This document shows positions 47,248 through 61,200 of a stretch of DNA of 64,000 bases, one piece after another (the stretch's first letter is position 1; each line of letters starts with the position of its first letter). The notes below the pieces were generated by a model that saw only the letters and a list, made by a program, of their open reading frames with translations, had not been told where the DNA came from and searched no databases. The translations under genes and the position numbers were made by a program. This stretch comes from Stromatinia cepivora (Eukaryota > Ascomycota > Leotiomycetes > Helotiales > Sclerotiniaceae): positions 806,001 to 870,000 of the forward strand of contig RCTD01000012.1 of NCBI GenBank assembly GCA_014898415.1, in the 5' to 3' direction.

Positions 47248-47556
47248 TATCACGGGATAATATGATTATAAAGCATTTTCAGGGATCGGGGAATAGATGA
47301 TACATATAATTAATAAAGTAAAAGAATTGAATGATTTGCTCTTGATTATATGAATCAAAAGTTGTATATATAGAACAAATGAATAATTATCTAATTGATA
47401 TATACTTCAATTAGGCTAGATCTTTGTTTATTAGGATATCAGGATTACCTTATCAATTGGTAGATTGGTAAAGGCTAATGGATCCTTCATTCCGATTGGA
47501 AAGCATACGCTTTGATCCTTCATAAGATACAGGGGATCACAGGGCTTTCCATGACA
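47248..47556 (-). repeat. 5' LTR of copia element R2
   Basis: This 309-bp LTR runs from TATCACGGG to TTTCCATGACA. It is followed at once by the TAACT target duplication of R2. Confidence 0.92.
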
Positions 47557-50500
47557 TAACTAATAAACAATTTTAATTATTATTAAAAGTACTGATTATA
47601 GATTTCAATTTAATCATTGGTTTAGGAATAATAAGTAATGAATAGTTTGAAATCGATTCCTAGGATTTAACTGAATTCCTTTTAGAATTATAATATGAAT
47701 TGGAGGTTGCGATCTGATATTATAATATTAGGGGGATTATAATATCGATATATATAATAGAGATATAATTATGCTTGAATTCGAGTATCGATTGATTTGT
47801 AACAAAATATAAAGATAGCTTATTTCATCAATCAATTAATAATGATTAAAACGTTGTTATATCCGTATTTATCCTTATTAAAGCTGTAATAATTCATAGT
47901 GACATATTGTCATACTCGATTAGGAATCGGAAGTGGATACAATAAATCGGGGATATAATTATATAGAACGAAACTGTGTTTGCAGGTATGATAATTGCGT
48001 ATATATCTGGTTATGATATTGTATATTCTGGGTCAATAGTATTGTTGAAATAATAAAAGGTAGGTTTTATTTGTACCAGGATGAACAATGAAAACAGAAT
48101 TATGGGTTTCACGAATCAGGTAAGTTTGAAGGTTATTGATATCGGGCATTATCAGGCGATTATTGTAGAGCAAAAAATCATTTTGAAATGATATATATTT
48201 GTAATCTTAGGTAGCTTGTATTTTAAATGCTAGCAAACTATCTATAATTTTATTTACTTCGATAATATAGTTAATTAAATTGAATCGAGGAGCGATTTCA
48301 TTTAAATCGATATTAGTAATTGCTGTTTTATCTAAATGATGCTTTCGTAAAGCTTTTTTTATGATTTTGGTATCAATTTGATTGTCTTTAATAAACTATT
48401 GAAAACGATTCTTCTTTTTGATATAGTTCTAAAGATCTAATTTATTAATCCAATAGGTTAAAATATCGGTAAAAGGGTTATCTTTTTTAGGGCGATATAT
48501 AATAATGAAGTTATAATCGATTAGAATTTCTATCTAGTAAGTTTATTGGATATTGAGAATTTTAGTAATCATGAAATATTCGAGGATTTTATAATTGATA
48601 TAAACTTTGATTTTATATAATAAATCGGCGAATTCTGTTTTTCAATAATTAAGAAATCGAATGATTAATAGCATTTCCTTGTTATGAATTTTGTAATTCA
48701 GTTTAGCGGCAATTATGGTTTTGGAGAAATAAGTTATAAGAAATCAATCTTTGTTATATTATTATAATAATATATTAGTAATTATTTTATCAAATATGTT
48801 TATTTCAAGTATACAAGAGAATCGATGATTATAATATTATAGAAACGGAGCGGAGATAAGTTTTTTCTTCAAGATATTGAATACGTTTTGGTATACTTCA
48901 TCGAATACGAATTTAACATTTGTTTTAATGAATTTATTGAAAGATTTCGTTATTATATTATAATTCTTAATGAATTATTAATAAAAATTACAAAAACCGA
49001 GAAATAATTGGATCTCTTTCATTATTATCAGAAAGATCCAATTCTCAATTATTTTAATCTTTTCAGAATCCATCTTTATTTCTTTAATAGAAATAATAAA
49101 ATTCAAATATTTGGTATATATAATATTGAATTCGCATTTCTTAAAATCCATTTATAGACCAGTAGCTTTTAATTGTTCAAAAATTAATTTAATATGAATT
49201 TGGTATTCTTTTTTGTTTTCAAAATAAATTAAAATATTATCGAAATATATTGTATAAAAGATATTTAGATAATCGAATAGAATATTATTTATATAACATT
49301 GATAAATTATGAAATCATTCGTTAATCCGAATAATACGACCTTGTATTTGTATAATCCATATCAGATTCGAAAAATAATATACTTTTCCAAAATAGAATT
49401 CATTTTTATACAATAAAAAGCTTAACGAATATCAAATTTGATAAAGATCTTAATATCGGAAAATTAAAAAAGCATTTTATCAATCAAAAAAAAAGGATAT
49501 CGATCTTTATACATCAAGAAATTCAATAATCTAAAGTCTATACAGAACCTCAAACTATTATTGGATTTTTTGATAAATAAAATAAATATAATATAAAGGG
49601 CTTAATTAGATTCAATAAAACCTTTATTAAGATTATTTATAATATATTCTTTAACGATTTCCAATTATTCTAAAAACATTTTGTAAAACAAATTATAATA
49701 CAAAACTTGTTCTTCTTTGTTTTCCAATATGATTTTATAATTATAAGATTAATTAAAAGATAAAATATTTGATTTATATTTAGAAAAGATTCAATAATAT
49801 TATCGATATTTAAATAGTATTTTAAATTCTAAATCGATTTCGATTAATACTCGATCGAGTTTTTTTCGAACTTTTGTATTCTTAAATTCGATTAAAACAA
49901 TTAATATTCTTTCTTTTATATATCATTTGTTTCATCAGGAATCTATTATATTATCGAATTCTTTTAGAGTAATAATAAAGAGTTCAGTTTATTCGTTTCT
50001 TTTATATTCTAATTAGAATTTATCGGATTTGAATATATATAAATCGAGGATTTCGAATAATATATAGAAAAAGTATTTGTAGATTTATAATAATAATATA
50101 ATTGATTGAAAAGAAGATGAATTGAATTTGAAAGGAATCAGAATTTCTTCTTTTTCAATAAGAATCTGTATTACATTTATATTTGAAGATTCTTATTATA
50201 TATCACCAATTACGATTGATCTATTTAATTATGAATCTCTTCAATTCCAATATTCTTCGAATTAGTTATTTTATCGATCAGCATTTTGTTAAACTAATCG
50301 ATTAATCTTTTATTTACAAAAGAATAATTAAATAATAAAGAAATTATTTGAATATAAAATGATATAGGATCTTTCTTTAAACTATTCGAGATATCGATTG
50401 AAGTAATCGAGCTTTGTTCGAATCTTTGATAACCAAAGTCTACCTAAAATAACATTATAATTTTCTAATTCAGTAATAAGGAAAGAAACAAAAGATTATT

Positions 50501-52536
50501 CATAATCATCGATTATTAAATTAAGAAATATAAAATAGGTAATAATATAGCCTTATATATTATTATACCCTTTAACTTCAATTGAAGCTTCAAGTAGTAT
50601 AATTCTTAATTTAAATATAAAAAATAAATAAATAAAGAGTATAATATTAATAAAAGCGAATCCATTTGCTTTAGAATCAATAAATGCTTTTGATCGATAA
50701 GTATAATCATTTTTCGAAAAATTGTAGGAAAGAATGAATACTTTTTTTTTATAAATTTAATTAGATCAAGAAATCTTATATTCTGTATAACATTTAAGAT
50801 GGAAATGGAATCTAAATATTTGGTTTTAAATACTTTTCTTTTTCTAAATAGATATTCTGTATAATTTCAATTGTAGCTTTTGAACTGAAGTCTTCTTCGG
50901 TATCCCGATATTCTTCGAATTCTTCTGCTTCTTTTTGTATTATCTCGATCTCATTAAAATTATCGATATAAGATATTGATATATATATTGTTCCAGAAAA
51001 GGAAGAAAACAACAAGCATTTGAAGTTCGAATAATTATTAAGTACAGTAAGACCGGTATATCCGGGAGGGGCATTCCGGAGTGGAAACGGTTTCAGGAAT
51101 ATGGAAATTCTAAAATTGGAATTATTAAAACTCCGAAAGGATTATAAAGGATTTATAATAATCATTGATTTGTAAATAATTATAAGGATTTTTTAATCAA
51201 TATAATATTGATTTCGTTTTCATAATGAAACTTCATTTTGATTTATTTTAGTAAATATATTCACAAATTCTTTTGTAATCTTGTAATCCTTGATAAATAT
51301 TATTATCATTTGCAAAAGAAAATCGGAAATCTTCTATTCGAAATCCTTAAATAAAACCTTATCATTAATAATCTTCATTTGGATAATAAATAATCTGAAT
51401 TTTCTATACTATTTTAGAAAATTGTTATATTGAATTGTATTAAGTATAATCTATATTTCATATTAAGAATAAATATCATCAACTTCGATTGAGTTCCAAT
51501 AAATCATTACAAGTTATTCGATTAATTCGAATATTATAAATCAGAACATTTGTATATAAAAAGCATAACAATATACTTATATTTCCGATTCGATTTGATC
51601 AATTATATATATATAGTATTGCATCTTATTCTTAAATAATATAATATACAACTCGAATCGTTTTATAACCAATAATTACCACAAACTAACTTTAGATTCA
51701 ATACTATTACTAAATTTAATAATAAGATTTATAGGTTTTAATATATATATATTTTATTGTAAATTATGATTAATATAGGAATACAATCTTGATCGATTAA
51801 ATTGATTTTTTGAATAAAAGAACCCTTGATTATTAAATAGATCATCACTTTTTGAAAGGGAAAGAGAATCCTTAAAGGATTCCGAATAATTAAATTGTTT
51901 AATCAAAGTTTTCTTCCTTTAATTTCGGGATCTTTGGGTTTACTTGAATAAAGATTCTTGGATTTCGATTAAAAAAATAAAGAGAATCCCAAATATTACT
52001 ATTAATCTAAATACCTATATAAATATCATTTAAGATTCAAAAGAAAATTGCACTATTACAAAACTCATCGTTATTATAATTTTCAATTATTGATTCTCCT
52101 TTTTCAAACTTATAATTATTATATAAAAATCTTATAATTATAATGATGATTCAAAAAAAGCAATTGAATTACTAAGAACATCGACTTTATACACTGAAAT
52201 CTTCTTTTTACCAATCTTCTTTCTTTTAATGATAATATTATCCAATCCTATATTTATATTTTCTTTAAAGAATTATTAAAATAATTGAGAAGAAGAAAAG
52301 GGTTCTTTAAAATATACTTTCAAAGATTCGGAGTATACAGAAAAAGGAATTCGTTATATTATGAAAGTAATAATATATTTCTAAAAATATTTATATCTTC
52401 ATCGATTAAATCAGAATAGATCTTTTTTTTTTAGATATAATATTTGTAAAAGTTCATTTAAGAAAGTATTATTAAAATAAGATATTATTTAGAAGATCAT
52501 TAGATAATCAGATACTTATAAATGAATTGTAGATAA
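47557..52536 (-). mobile_element. Gypsy element A, 5' part (gag to integrase start)
   Basis: This continues A on the far side of R2. Reading the minus strand from right to left, about 2.9 kb of very decayed gag/protease sequence precedes a reverse transcriptase (49060-49600) and an RNase H region. An integrase zinc-binding segment lies at about 48060-48130 (TYLIRETHNSVFIVHPGTNK, family form LI...H...HPG...T). R2 landed just downstream, in the integrase core. With R2 removed, A is about 7.04 kb, normal for gypsy. Confidence 0.85.
49060..49600 (-). pseudogene. Gypsy A reverse transcriptase remnant
   Basis: Translation of the minus strand gives KKSNNSLRFCIDFRLLN, then KFDIR-AFYCIKMN, YKYKVVLFGLTND, YINNILFDYLNIF, and the active site TIYFDNILIYFENKKEYQIH, followed by KKCEFNIIYTKYLNFIIS. 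These are the blocks of Ty3/gypsy reverse transcriptase in order. The YxDD active site has become YFDN by a G-to-A change and several stops interrupt the frame. Confidence 0.85.
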
Positions 52537-52818
52537 TATAATATATAAAAGCCATAATAAAGCTGAATAAACAGGATCAATTATATTCCTTAAAATCTAC
52601 AATTAAAAAATTATAGTTTATAAAGAACAATTAGATATATATATACAAATACTCATTTGTAAATTGCAAAATTATATATATATATTATTAGGGTTATTAT
52701 TTTATTATATTAAATCGTATGATTTATAATATATACATACGGATGATCAGTTCATAAATTGATATAGGAGATAAGAGGTATCACGTGGTTAGCCTCCTGT
52801 GGTTCACGATTCGTGACA
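52537..52818 (-). repeat. 5' LTR of gypsy element A
   Basis: 282 bp, the same length as the 3' LTR. The left edge TATAATATATAAAAGCC is the TGTGACGCACAAGAGCC of the other LTR after only C/T and G/A changes. It ends TTCGTGACA and is followed by the GAAAT target duplication (52819-52823). Confidence 0.92.
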
Positions 52819-53559
52819 GAAATGAGGCCATCATAGGATTAGAATTGAGGTCACGTGATCACAATGGTGCACAAACCATATTTGGGGATAATCTCAATTC
52901 TATTTCTATTAGAATTATAGATCCTTAGTTCAATCTATATAATCAATAATACTATTACTTTCTGTATCAAAAATTAATAGATTATAAAATCCGATTGTAT
53001 AATAATAATTAAAAAGCAAAACAAAACGAAAAAGGATTAGTATAATTAATAGGAATAAAACAGAATGAAAATCAGAGTTTTCATATAGTGTTATCAAAGC
53101 AGAGTTGAAATACAATAATACAATTTATAATTTACAATATTATAGATCAAAGCAAAGAGCAGTTTATATAGTGTTGATATAGAATTATAGTAGAAGCGAA
53201 AAGCAAGTTCGTATAATTATAAGAAAACATATTATAATACGATTTTACGTATTTTCTTATTGTTTTATTTTTATATTTCTTTATTATTCCAAATCTATTT
53301 ATAATATATTTTTTAAAATTATCTTAAAAATCTAAAAATTATCTTCGATATTTATCAAACAATAAAAAACCTTTACAATATCGAAATTAAACAATTCTTC
53401 GAAATTCGATCAAAATAATTATAAATAATGATTCAGATAAACAAAGATATAATTAAAAAGGAAAAAATAGTTTTATACAATTGATCAAACATTAAATGAA
53501 TATATATAGATTGTAGGATCTAATATAGTATTTGCTTACAAGATTAATGATCGTATATA

Positions 53560-54450
53560 TTATAATATCGAATTGAAATCGGAATATTTAAAGGACGAAG
53601 TGAATGTATTATTGTATATTTGTATAATACTTAATGATAATGATGAAGTTTTTATCGATGAATATTCAACAGTATATATATTTTGAAGATACTTTAAATC
53701 AAAATATATTAGAATCAGTGTAGTTATAATTAATATATATATGACGATGATCCAGAACTTCAAATTTCAATCCGATACCTATTCCGATATAATTATTATC
53801 GAAGTTTGAGATAAATTGAAAGAATATAAAAGGAAATTAGGGGTTACAAATGAAAATTATCAATTAGTATATCAAAATACTATTTTGTTTTTGGTTTTAA
53901 TATATAATCTTTTAATCGATTATTAAAGAATAATGAATATATTGAATATCTAAATCAATTTTAATATCAATAATAAGATTAAGTATTTACAAACTAAGGA
54001 ACTTTGTTTTAAGAATGGATTAGAATAAATACAAATTGTGAAAGAATCTAGATATACTTTTTAACATCAAAAATCAGATTTCGAGATTCCAAATAATATT
54101 TGTGATCTGTATCAAAAAGAAAGTTATTATATACAAGATTATCTGTATTTAATATAAATCAATAAACTCTTTTATAATTATCTTCATTATCAAAAAAAAA
54201 GGGGATTATTGAATTCAAAGAAAGTTTAGTTCAACAAAAAAAACCAAATACATTTTATTAACAATATCTTTAAATCAAACTCCAATACTAAAAATATAAT
54301 AAAAGAAAATTGCAATTTGACAAAGAAGACCATTAATAAAACTTCCTTTAACAAATAATATACCAATACAGGCGCTTCTTCACATATATCTAACCAACTT
54401 TCATTATTCAGATCAATAGACCCTATTGCTAAACGAAGAATAAAAATTAG
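53560..54450 (+). pseudogene. Copia B gag remnant
   Basis: Translated through stops, the plus strand gives blocks resembling fungal copia gag. These are DKLKEYKRKLGVTNENYQLVYQNTI (from a VWDKLKExYG-like motif) and a later FLTSKIRFRD segment. Low-complexity sequence precedes the pol frame. The assignment rests mostly on position, between the 5' LTR and the pol, with weak motif support. Confidence 0.5.
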
Positions 54451-54514
54451 TAAAGGAATAATATATTATCGTCATTAAAATTTAGTAAATATAGTATACA
54501 AAGATAATTCTAAA

Positions 54515-57500
54515 ATGCTATTTTCAAATATATTATATATACTAGGGCTAGAAGTAAACTTACTATCAAAAAAAAGGATCTATAAAACAAGATTGCAAAG
54601 GAAATTCAATTTTTATTATATATATTTCAAAAAGAACAATAAAAAAATCATTTATACTAAAATACAAGATAGAATATATATAGTTTCATATATAACCAAA
54701 GAATACAAAAATATAACTCTTTATTCGAGTATATATCAAAATGATCAAGAAAAAGGCTTTTCTTCAAAGATAATCGATAGCACCAAAAATACCAATAATG
54801 AATTAATATTTAAGGAGAAAGAGAAATACCTATTATAACATCGAAGATTTAATCATTTAGGTTCAAACAAAATCAAGAATTTATACAAGGTATTCAATAT
54901 AATCAAGTTAATAAAGGTCCCAATTGAATTAGATATTTGTAAAGTATATATATTCATCAAAATGATTAATCATATTCCGAAGCAATTGAGTTTATACAAA
55001 TCAAAGAAATTCGAATTTATATATTTCGATATTGCAAAACCATTTCTAAAATCGATTTGAGGGAATCGTTATTTTATATTGATTATCGATAATTGTACAA
55101 AAGTAAATTGAATTATATTATTTAAACAAAAAGATGATACAATTCAAATATTGAAAATTTGGAAAAAGGAAATGGAATTGGCTACTAAAAAAAAGATTAT
55201 TGCAATCAGGATTGATAATATATCAGAATTTCTACAAGCTATTCATGAATAATCATCAAATATATAATTCGAAGTTATAACAATTATCTCTTTATATCAA
55301 AACAGATCTGCAAAACGGAATATAAGAATTATAAAAGTAGATATAAAAGCAATACTAAAAGAAATTGAATTACTATTAAAGTTTTGGGACGAAACTATAG
55401 AGTACAATATTTATATCAGAAATCATACTAATATTAATCCTAATATAAATAGAATAAATCGATTCTCTATAAAAGCTTTTACAAATATAATATCAAATAT
55501 AAAAATATACAAAGTTTAAGAGAACAAATATTATATTTATATTAATCCCAAGACTATTCCAAAGGAACAAAAACATAACAAATTGCAGAACACTTTGAGA
55601 ATCAATGTATTTTTAGGATACTCAAAAATTATGAACAAATATATCAAAATATATTCTTTAAAGTTAAACTATACATTTCGATTAAACAAAGTAATCATAA
55701 ATAAATCTCATCGAAAAAGAGATTTGGATTTTAAATTAAGAAATTGTAAATCAAATTTATAAAGAACAAAAAATATAAAACCAGATCGAAAACTTTATAA
55801 TAAATCAGCAATAAACAAAACATCTTTTTTATCTTCAATATTAAATACAATATCTGTATTATCTTCGTCCCAAATATTCTTTTTAGTAGATATTATATTG
55901 AATTCAATAATTATATTAAGCATTCCAATTATCAAATTGAAATCAAATAAATTAGATATATTAATATTAATATATAATGAAAATGAAGATAGCAATATCC
56001 AGAAAACAAATCAAGAATCTTCTTCCAAGGATACTTCAGATATCGAATTCATTATTCCAAAGGTTCCAATCCAAGAGTTAATTTCTATAGACCCTGAATT
56101 TATATCAGAAGTAAAATTTAAAATTATTTTAAATTTTATTAACAAATTTATTTCAATAGAATCAGAAAGCGAAGTAAATTCATAATTATTTAAAATTGAA
56201 TAAAAGAATGTAATAAACCTTGAAAACGAATCTTCAAAATATCTAATACGAAAACGGAAAAGAGATATAAAATAAGATTCTAAAAAAGAACAAAAAAGCA
56301 AGATTATAAAAGTATTGATTGTGATATCTATATAAACCAAAATTTAAGAAAATATAGAATATATTATAATTATAATCCCAATTATTTATAAAATGAACTT
56401 TTATATTAAAGATAAGATTGTTTCAGATTTTATGATTTCATTGATAAATATAAACAATATAGAAAGTGTAGTATATTTAATCGAAAAAATTCTGGGAATC
56501 AAAATATTAAGAACTTATAAAGAAACAATATCGGATCGAGAATACTCTGAAAAATGGAAGGAAATTATTCAAGAGAAAATTATATTTTTGATTCAAAATA
56601 GTATTTAGAAAGAATATATACTTTTTAAAGGAAATAATCTGGTTTCAATGAAATAGGTATTTATAATTAAGATCAAAAATAACAAAATAGAATAATTCAA
56701 GGCAAGATTAATAGCTTAAGGATTCAATTAGATATTAGGAAAAGATTATAATGAAATATTTGTATTAATGATAAGATTAAATATATTCAAACTATTTCTA
56801 ATTATCATCATAAAGGAAAATTTGGAATATTTATATTTCGATATCAAAAATACCTTTATTGAATCATATTTAAAGAAAGAGATCTATTTCGAATCATCCT
56901 AAAATATCAAAATCGAAAAGGGATATATATTATAAACTTTACAAAATCTATATAATTTGAAGCAAACTGAAAGAGACTAAAGTTTATTATTGAAGAAAAA
57001 ACTTTTAAATATAAATTTTGTACAAAATTTAGCAGATCTATATCTATATATATCCAAAGATTATAATATAATATTACTAATTTATATCGACGATATCATT
57101 ATTACATTATATACATTATTGCAAATCATTTAATTCGATGAAAAACTATCAATTCGTTTTAACATCAAGAATCTAAAGGAGATTAGTAAGATCCTAGATA
57201 TTAGAATTATTCATAATAGAAAAGTATATATATTAATTATAAACCAAAAAGAATATCTCGATATTATATTAATCAAATACAATATTATATATAAACAATA
57301 TCAAATCAAGAAACTATTAATAATAGATTATATCTATTTTCGATCAACAATTGATAATGATGAACTAACAAATATAAACAAATATCAACAACGAATAGGA
57401 AGTATAATTCATCTAATAATATATATTCGATTAGATATAACATTCTTAATTGGAAAACTTTTACAATTTATAACAAAATCAGTAAAACATTATATTATAA

Positions 57501-58093
57501 CTTTGAAGAATCTGATATGATATCTACAATCAATAATCAAACAGAAATTATAATTTGGGTCAAAAAAAGTACAATCTGATATCTACAAAGAATATAATAT
57601 ATTTGATAATACAATAAAAATATATATAAATATAAATTAAACTAATAACAAATATAATTGGAAAAGTATTTCAAAAGGAATTGTAATATTTTATAAAGAC
57701 TTTATATTATAGATTAACAAGAAACAAATATCTATAATTATTTCTAATATAGAATCAGAATATATTATAATAATAATGTTCATCAAACAAAAAAGATGGA
57801 TGATATAAATACTCAAAAACCTATTCAAATCAAATTATATTAGAAAGAACAAAAATATAGTTTAAATGCTTAATAATAATCAGAACACTTTAGCTTTAAT
57901 CAAGAATCTATATTTGTATAAACGATTTAAATATATAGATATCAATTATCACTTCATTAAGGATTTAACAAAAAAGAAGAAAATCGCTATTAATTATATC
58001 AATATATACGATATAATTGCTGATAGAATGACGAAATCTTATACAAGGATTGCTTTCGAAAGGTTCAAGAAAATATTAGGATTAATAGCCTAA
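54515..58093 (+). pseudogene. Copia B pol remnant: integrase, RT and RNase H
   Basis: The order of domains is clear. The protease/pre-integrase start reads YILGLEVNLLSKKRIYKT. The zinc-binding segment is HRRFNHLGSNKIKNLY near 54840. The integrase core has IYFDIAKPF, IRIDNISEFLQAIHE, and SAKRNIR, where the catalytic Glu of the AER motif is now Lys. A charged linker covers 55795-56185. The RT has YFDIKNTFIES and LIYIDDIIITL near 57080, with YxDD intact. The RNase H and tail read IESEYIIIIMFIKQ and DINYHFIKDL, then DIIADRMTKSYTRIAFERFKKILGL, ending at 58093. Many TAA/TAG/TGA triplets replace Trp, Gln and Arg codons. Confidence 0.88.
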
Positions 58094-58125
58094 AAGGATT
58101 GAATAGAATATCCTCAATAAAGGAG

Positions 58126-58291
58126 TATTAAAAATGAAACCATTATAAGATTAGAATTAAAATTATATAATCACAATAATACACAGACCATATTTGAGGA
58201 TAACCTCAATTCTACTTCTACTAGAATTATAGATCCTTAATTCAACCTACATAATCAACAATACTACTACTTCCTGCACCAAAAGTTAACA
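58126..58291 (+). repeat. 3' LTR of copia element B
   Basis: 166 bp, opening TATTAAAAATGAAACCATTA against TGTTGGAAATGAGGCCATCA in the split 5' LTR (37480-37489 plus 52824-52979, also 166 bp). All differences in that stretch are G-to-A or C-to-T. It is followed by the right GATAT duplication. Confidence 0.92.
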
Positions 58292-61200
58292 GATATTGAA
58301 ATTGTGATATTCATCTATATACTTTTTTACCGGTTTTCCTCTATCCTTTAATAGATTACTATATCGCCATTCATTGATAAAATTCAAAAATAAGTTTTTC
58401 GTTCATCCCCTCTATCTTTATAATATACTAATCGTTAATTGTATAATCCAAACAGGGATACAAAATTACAATAAAAATGATATTAAAGATCGAGAAGAAA
58501 AAAGAAATTGTTTCTTCGCCCCTGTATTATCGTTCTCCCTTTCCTTGTTGTATTACTCATCGAAGTTCTCGAAAAATCAAATGAAAGAAATATATTATAA
58601 TTTCGAAGAACAATAATAAAAATGAAAAAGAAAAAATAATAAAAAAGAAAAAGAGAAAAAAACAAATAATATATTTAAAAAAAAAATAAAATAAAATAAT
58701 CCTTTAACTCTTATAATATCGATAATATCAATAGCTTCGATTACTTCAATTGTTCCTTGTTTCTTGATTATTATAAATAATCCAGAAGCTTTTTTATTTG
58801 AACTTCAAATTATTGAATTTAGAAAGAAACTTATTCTTTTTTAAGAATAGAAAAATAAAAAATAGAAAAATAATCAATCTTAATTATTCTTTGTTTTCCA
58901 ATGAATATAGAATATACAAATTGAAGTATATTATAGAAAAATATAATAATCTAAAATACCAAATAAAATTCATTTTATTTATACCAAAAGAAAGAATTAC
59001 AAATTCCAGATTATTGTTATTCAAACTTTATAATCCAGATTGTTATTATTCAAACTCTAAATCATCGTTATTTAAACTTTATGATTCTATTGTTTATATC
59101 TTATAGATTAAAAAGGAATCGAAAATATTCGAACTTTTGTCTTATAAAATTCTTAATAAATCTGTTAATAATCATATCAATAATCGATAAATAGATTATA
59201 TAAAAGTTTTTTTTTGAATATTCTTAATATAATTATATATTTTGGATATCAATATAATATAATTTCATAATAATCCGTTCGTTCTTATTAACCATCAATT
59301 TGATCATTTATTGATTGTTATAGAAGATCATTATAAACTCTTTTACTATTAGATCGATTTCTTTTAAGAAATATAAAATTATCATAATTTCTTTTGATAT
59401 ATATTCGATTCCGAAAAGCTTTGTTTCAATAATCGAAATGATTATAATATCTTGCTTGAATATTTTTCATATAATCAAGCTATCGAAAAGGGATATAATA
59501 TACCTTTAAAATAATCAACGAATATCTGAATCATTTGTAAAAGAAGTATTTAAAAAAACAAGAAATTATAGTATTTGATCATTGTTATATTGAATCGCAA
59601 AATACCTTGTATTTTATAAATATTGTAAATAATAATTAATAACTTTTATATAATCATTTGATGAATTGATTAAATAGTAATTCAATTACGAAATAACGAA
59701 TAATATATCCACTTTTATAATAATTATAATATATAATATTAAATTTACTTTCTTTTGATATATTTTTATAATATATATAGAAACTTGACCCTGATTTTTC
59801 CGAAATACTATTATCGGGAATGGTATATTTGCTATCCTATTTATTACTTTGAATTTCTTAGTAATCTTTTCAATATATATATTATGGATTAGTTACAGTT
59901 TTTTCTTGGATCGATTATAAAGTATATATATATCTAAAAACTATTTAATGTTTTTTAGGTCTTGTAATTCATATACAGCTTTGATTCCTTTAATAATCTT
60001 TGTAATAATTAATTCGTTTTTCTTATAATAAATAATCTGAATGTTGTTTATAAAGAAAAGAATTATAATAGTATACTTTAAATTTATATATAAATATAAT
60101 TCCTTTTTGTATTATACTAATCCTAATTTCTTAAACATCCAAATGAAATCCTTAAACTATATAATTGAGGAATCTTATAGATTATATAAAGCTTAATCAA
60201 TTATAATATTTTTATTTAGGATTTTATATCCATTAGATAGATAATATATAATTAAGATATCGGAAGGATTGTATAGAATATTGATAAAGATGTTGATTAT
60301 ATTGTATTACTTTATTTCGAAATTGTATTTAGTAATAATTGCTATTACAATTCGGAATAATCAATTTACTAATATAATAATGTAAATAATCTCAATAGTA
60401 TTTTTAATCTAAAGATCTTTTTATATTATTAAATATAAACAATAACAAATAATTAAATCTTGATTATTGTATTTATATATAAACATTTATTAAAAAGGAA
60501 TCGATTTTGTAGATTCCGATCTACAATCGATTTCATATTAGATTTTCCTAGCTTTAAGATTATTAATCTCAAAATCATAATTTTGTTTAAATTAATATTT
60601 TATTTGATGATCTTCTAATTGATAATAAAAACAAGGTAACTTTGAAATTATAAATATATAAATTCGAGGAAGTAATATTATTTATAATCTATTAATTGTA
60701 GATCAAATAAAAGATAGTAATGATTTTGTTTCAATTCCAGTGATGATTATATTATAAATTATTACAAATTAAGAATATTCCTTTATATCATTTATTTCTT
60801 ATTGATCAAATCAGAATATAAAATGAAAATTGTTTAAACAAAATAATCCTATTGAATTTATCCTTTAAGATATAATAGTTCCTATATAAGATCCAATATT
60901 AGGATTGTTTCTTTAATAGTATTATTGTATATACAATTGCCTTTGTATATATATTGATTGCTCTAAAATACAAAAGCCAAATGATTCCTGGAAAAGAAAT
61001 AACTCTGAATGATAATCATATAATTGAAACTCAAACGGATTGATTTAAACTCTAAATATTTCAATCCTTATAATACAAACTCTTTTAAATATCTATTCGA
61101 AATTATAAATCTGCAAATTCTTTATAAATCGATCAAATGAATATATAAAATATAATAATCTTTATAATAATTAGATTTCCTTTATAAAATACTCTAATTA

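Larger units (their letters stand above)
39277..47556 (-). mobile_element. Full-length copia element R2 inserted in gypsy A
   Basis: The element is 8280 bp with 309-bp LTRs at both ends and a perfect 5-bp target duplication TAACT (39272-39276 and 47557-47561). Coding remnants run on the minus strand in copia order: gag (about 46050-47100), protease (45640-45822), integrase (about 44000-45600), linker, then RT and RNase H towards 40400. The CACCCCCCAGATCG after the left LTR is, on the minus strand, the polypurine tract. All frames are broken by stops. It is the innermost and therefore youngest layer of the nest, yet it is also RIP-decayed. The 8.3-kb length is long for copia; a plus-strand frame at 40502-40801 remains unexplained. 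Confidence 0.9.
52824..58291 (+). mobile_element. Copia element B (main part)
   Basis: Together with its first 10 bp at 37480-37489 this is a 5478-bp copia element on the plus strand with 166-bp LTRs. The left LTR is split by element A; its remaining part is 52824-52979 (starting GAGGCCATCATAGG). The right LTR is 58126-58291, ending AAGTTAACA. The target duplication is GATAT (37475-37479 and 58292-58296), and joining the flanks restores sequence colinear with R2 near 40713. gag, integrase, RT and RNase H remnants follow in order on the plus strand. Confidence 0.92.

Noticed and set aside
47248..47556. R-family LTR considered as a solo LTR with a 4-bp TAAC duplication
   Set aside because: The TAACT duplication at 39272 and 47557 shows it is the 5' LTR of the full-length R2.
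55795..56340. Minus-strand frames in copia B
   Set aside because: Antisense to the acidic linker of the pol gene.
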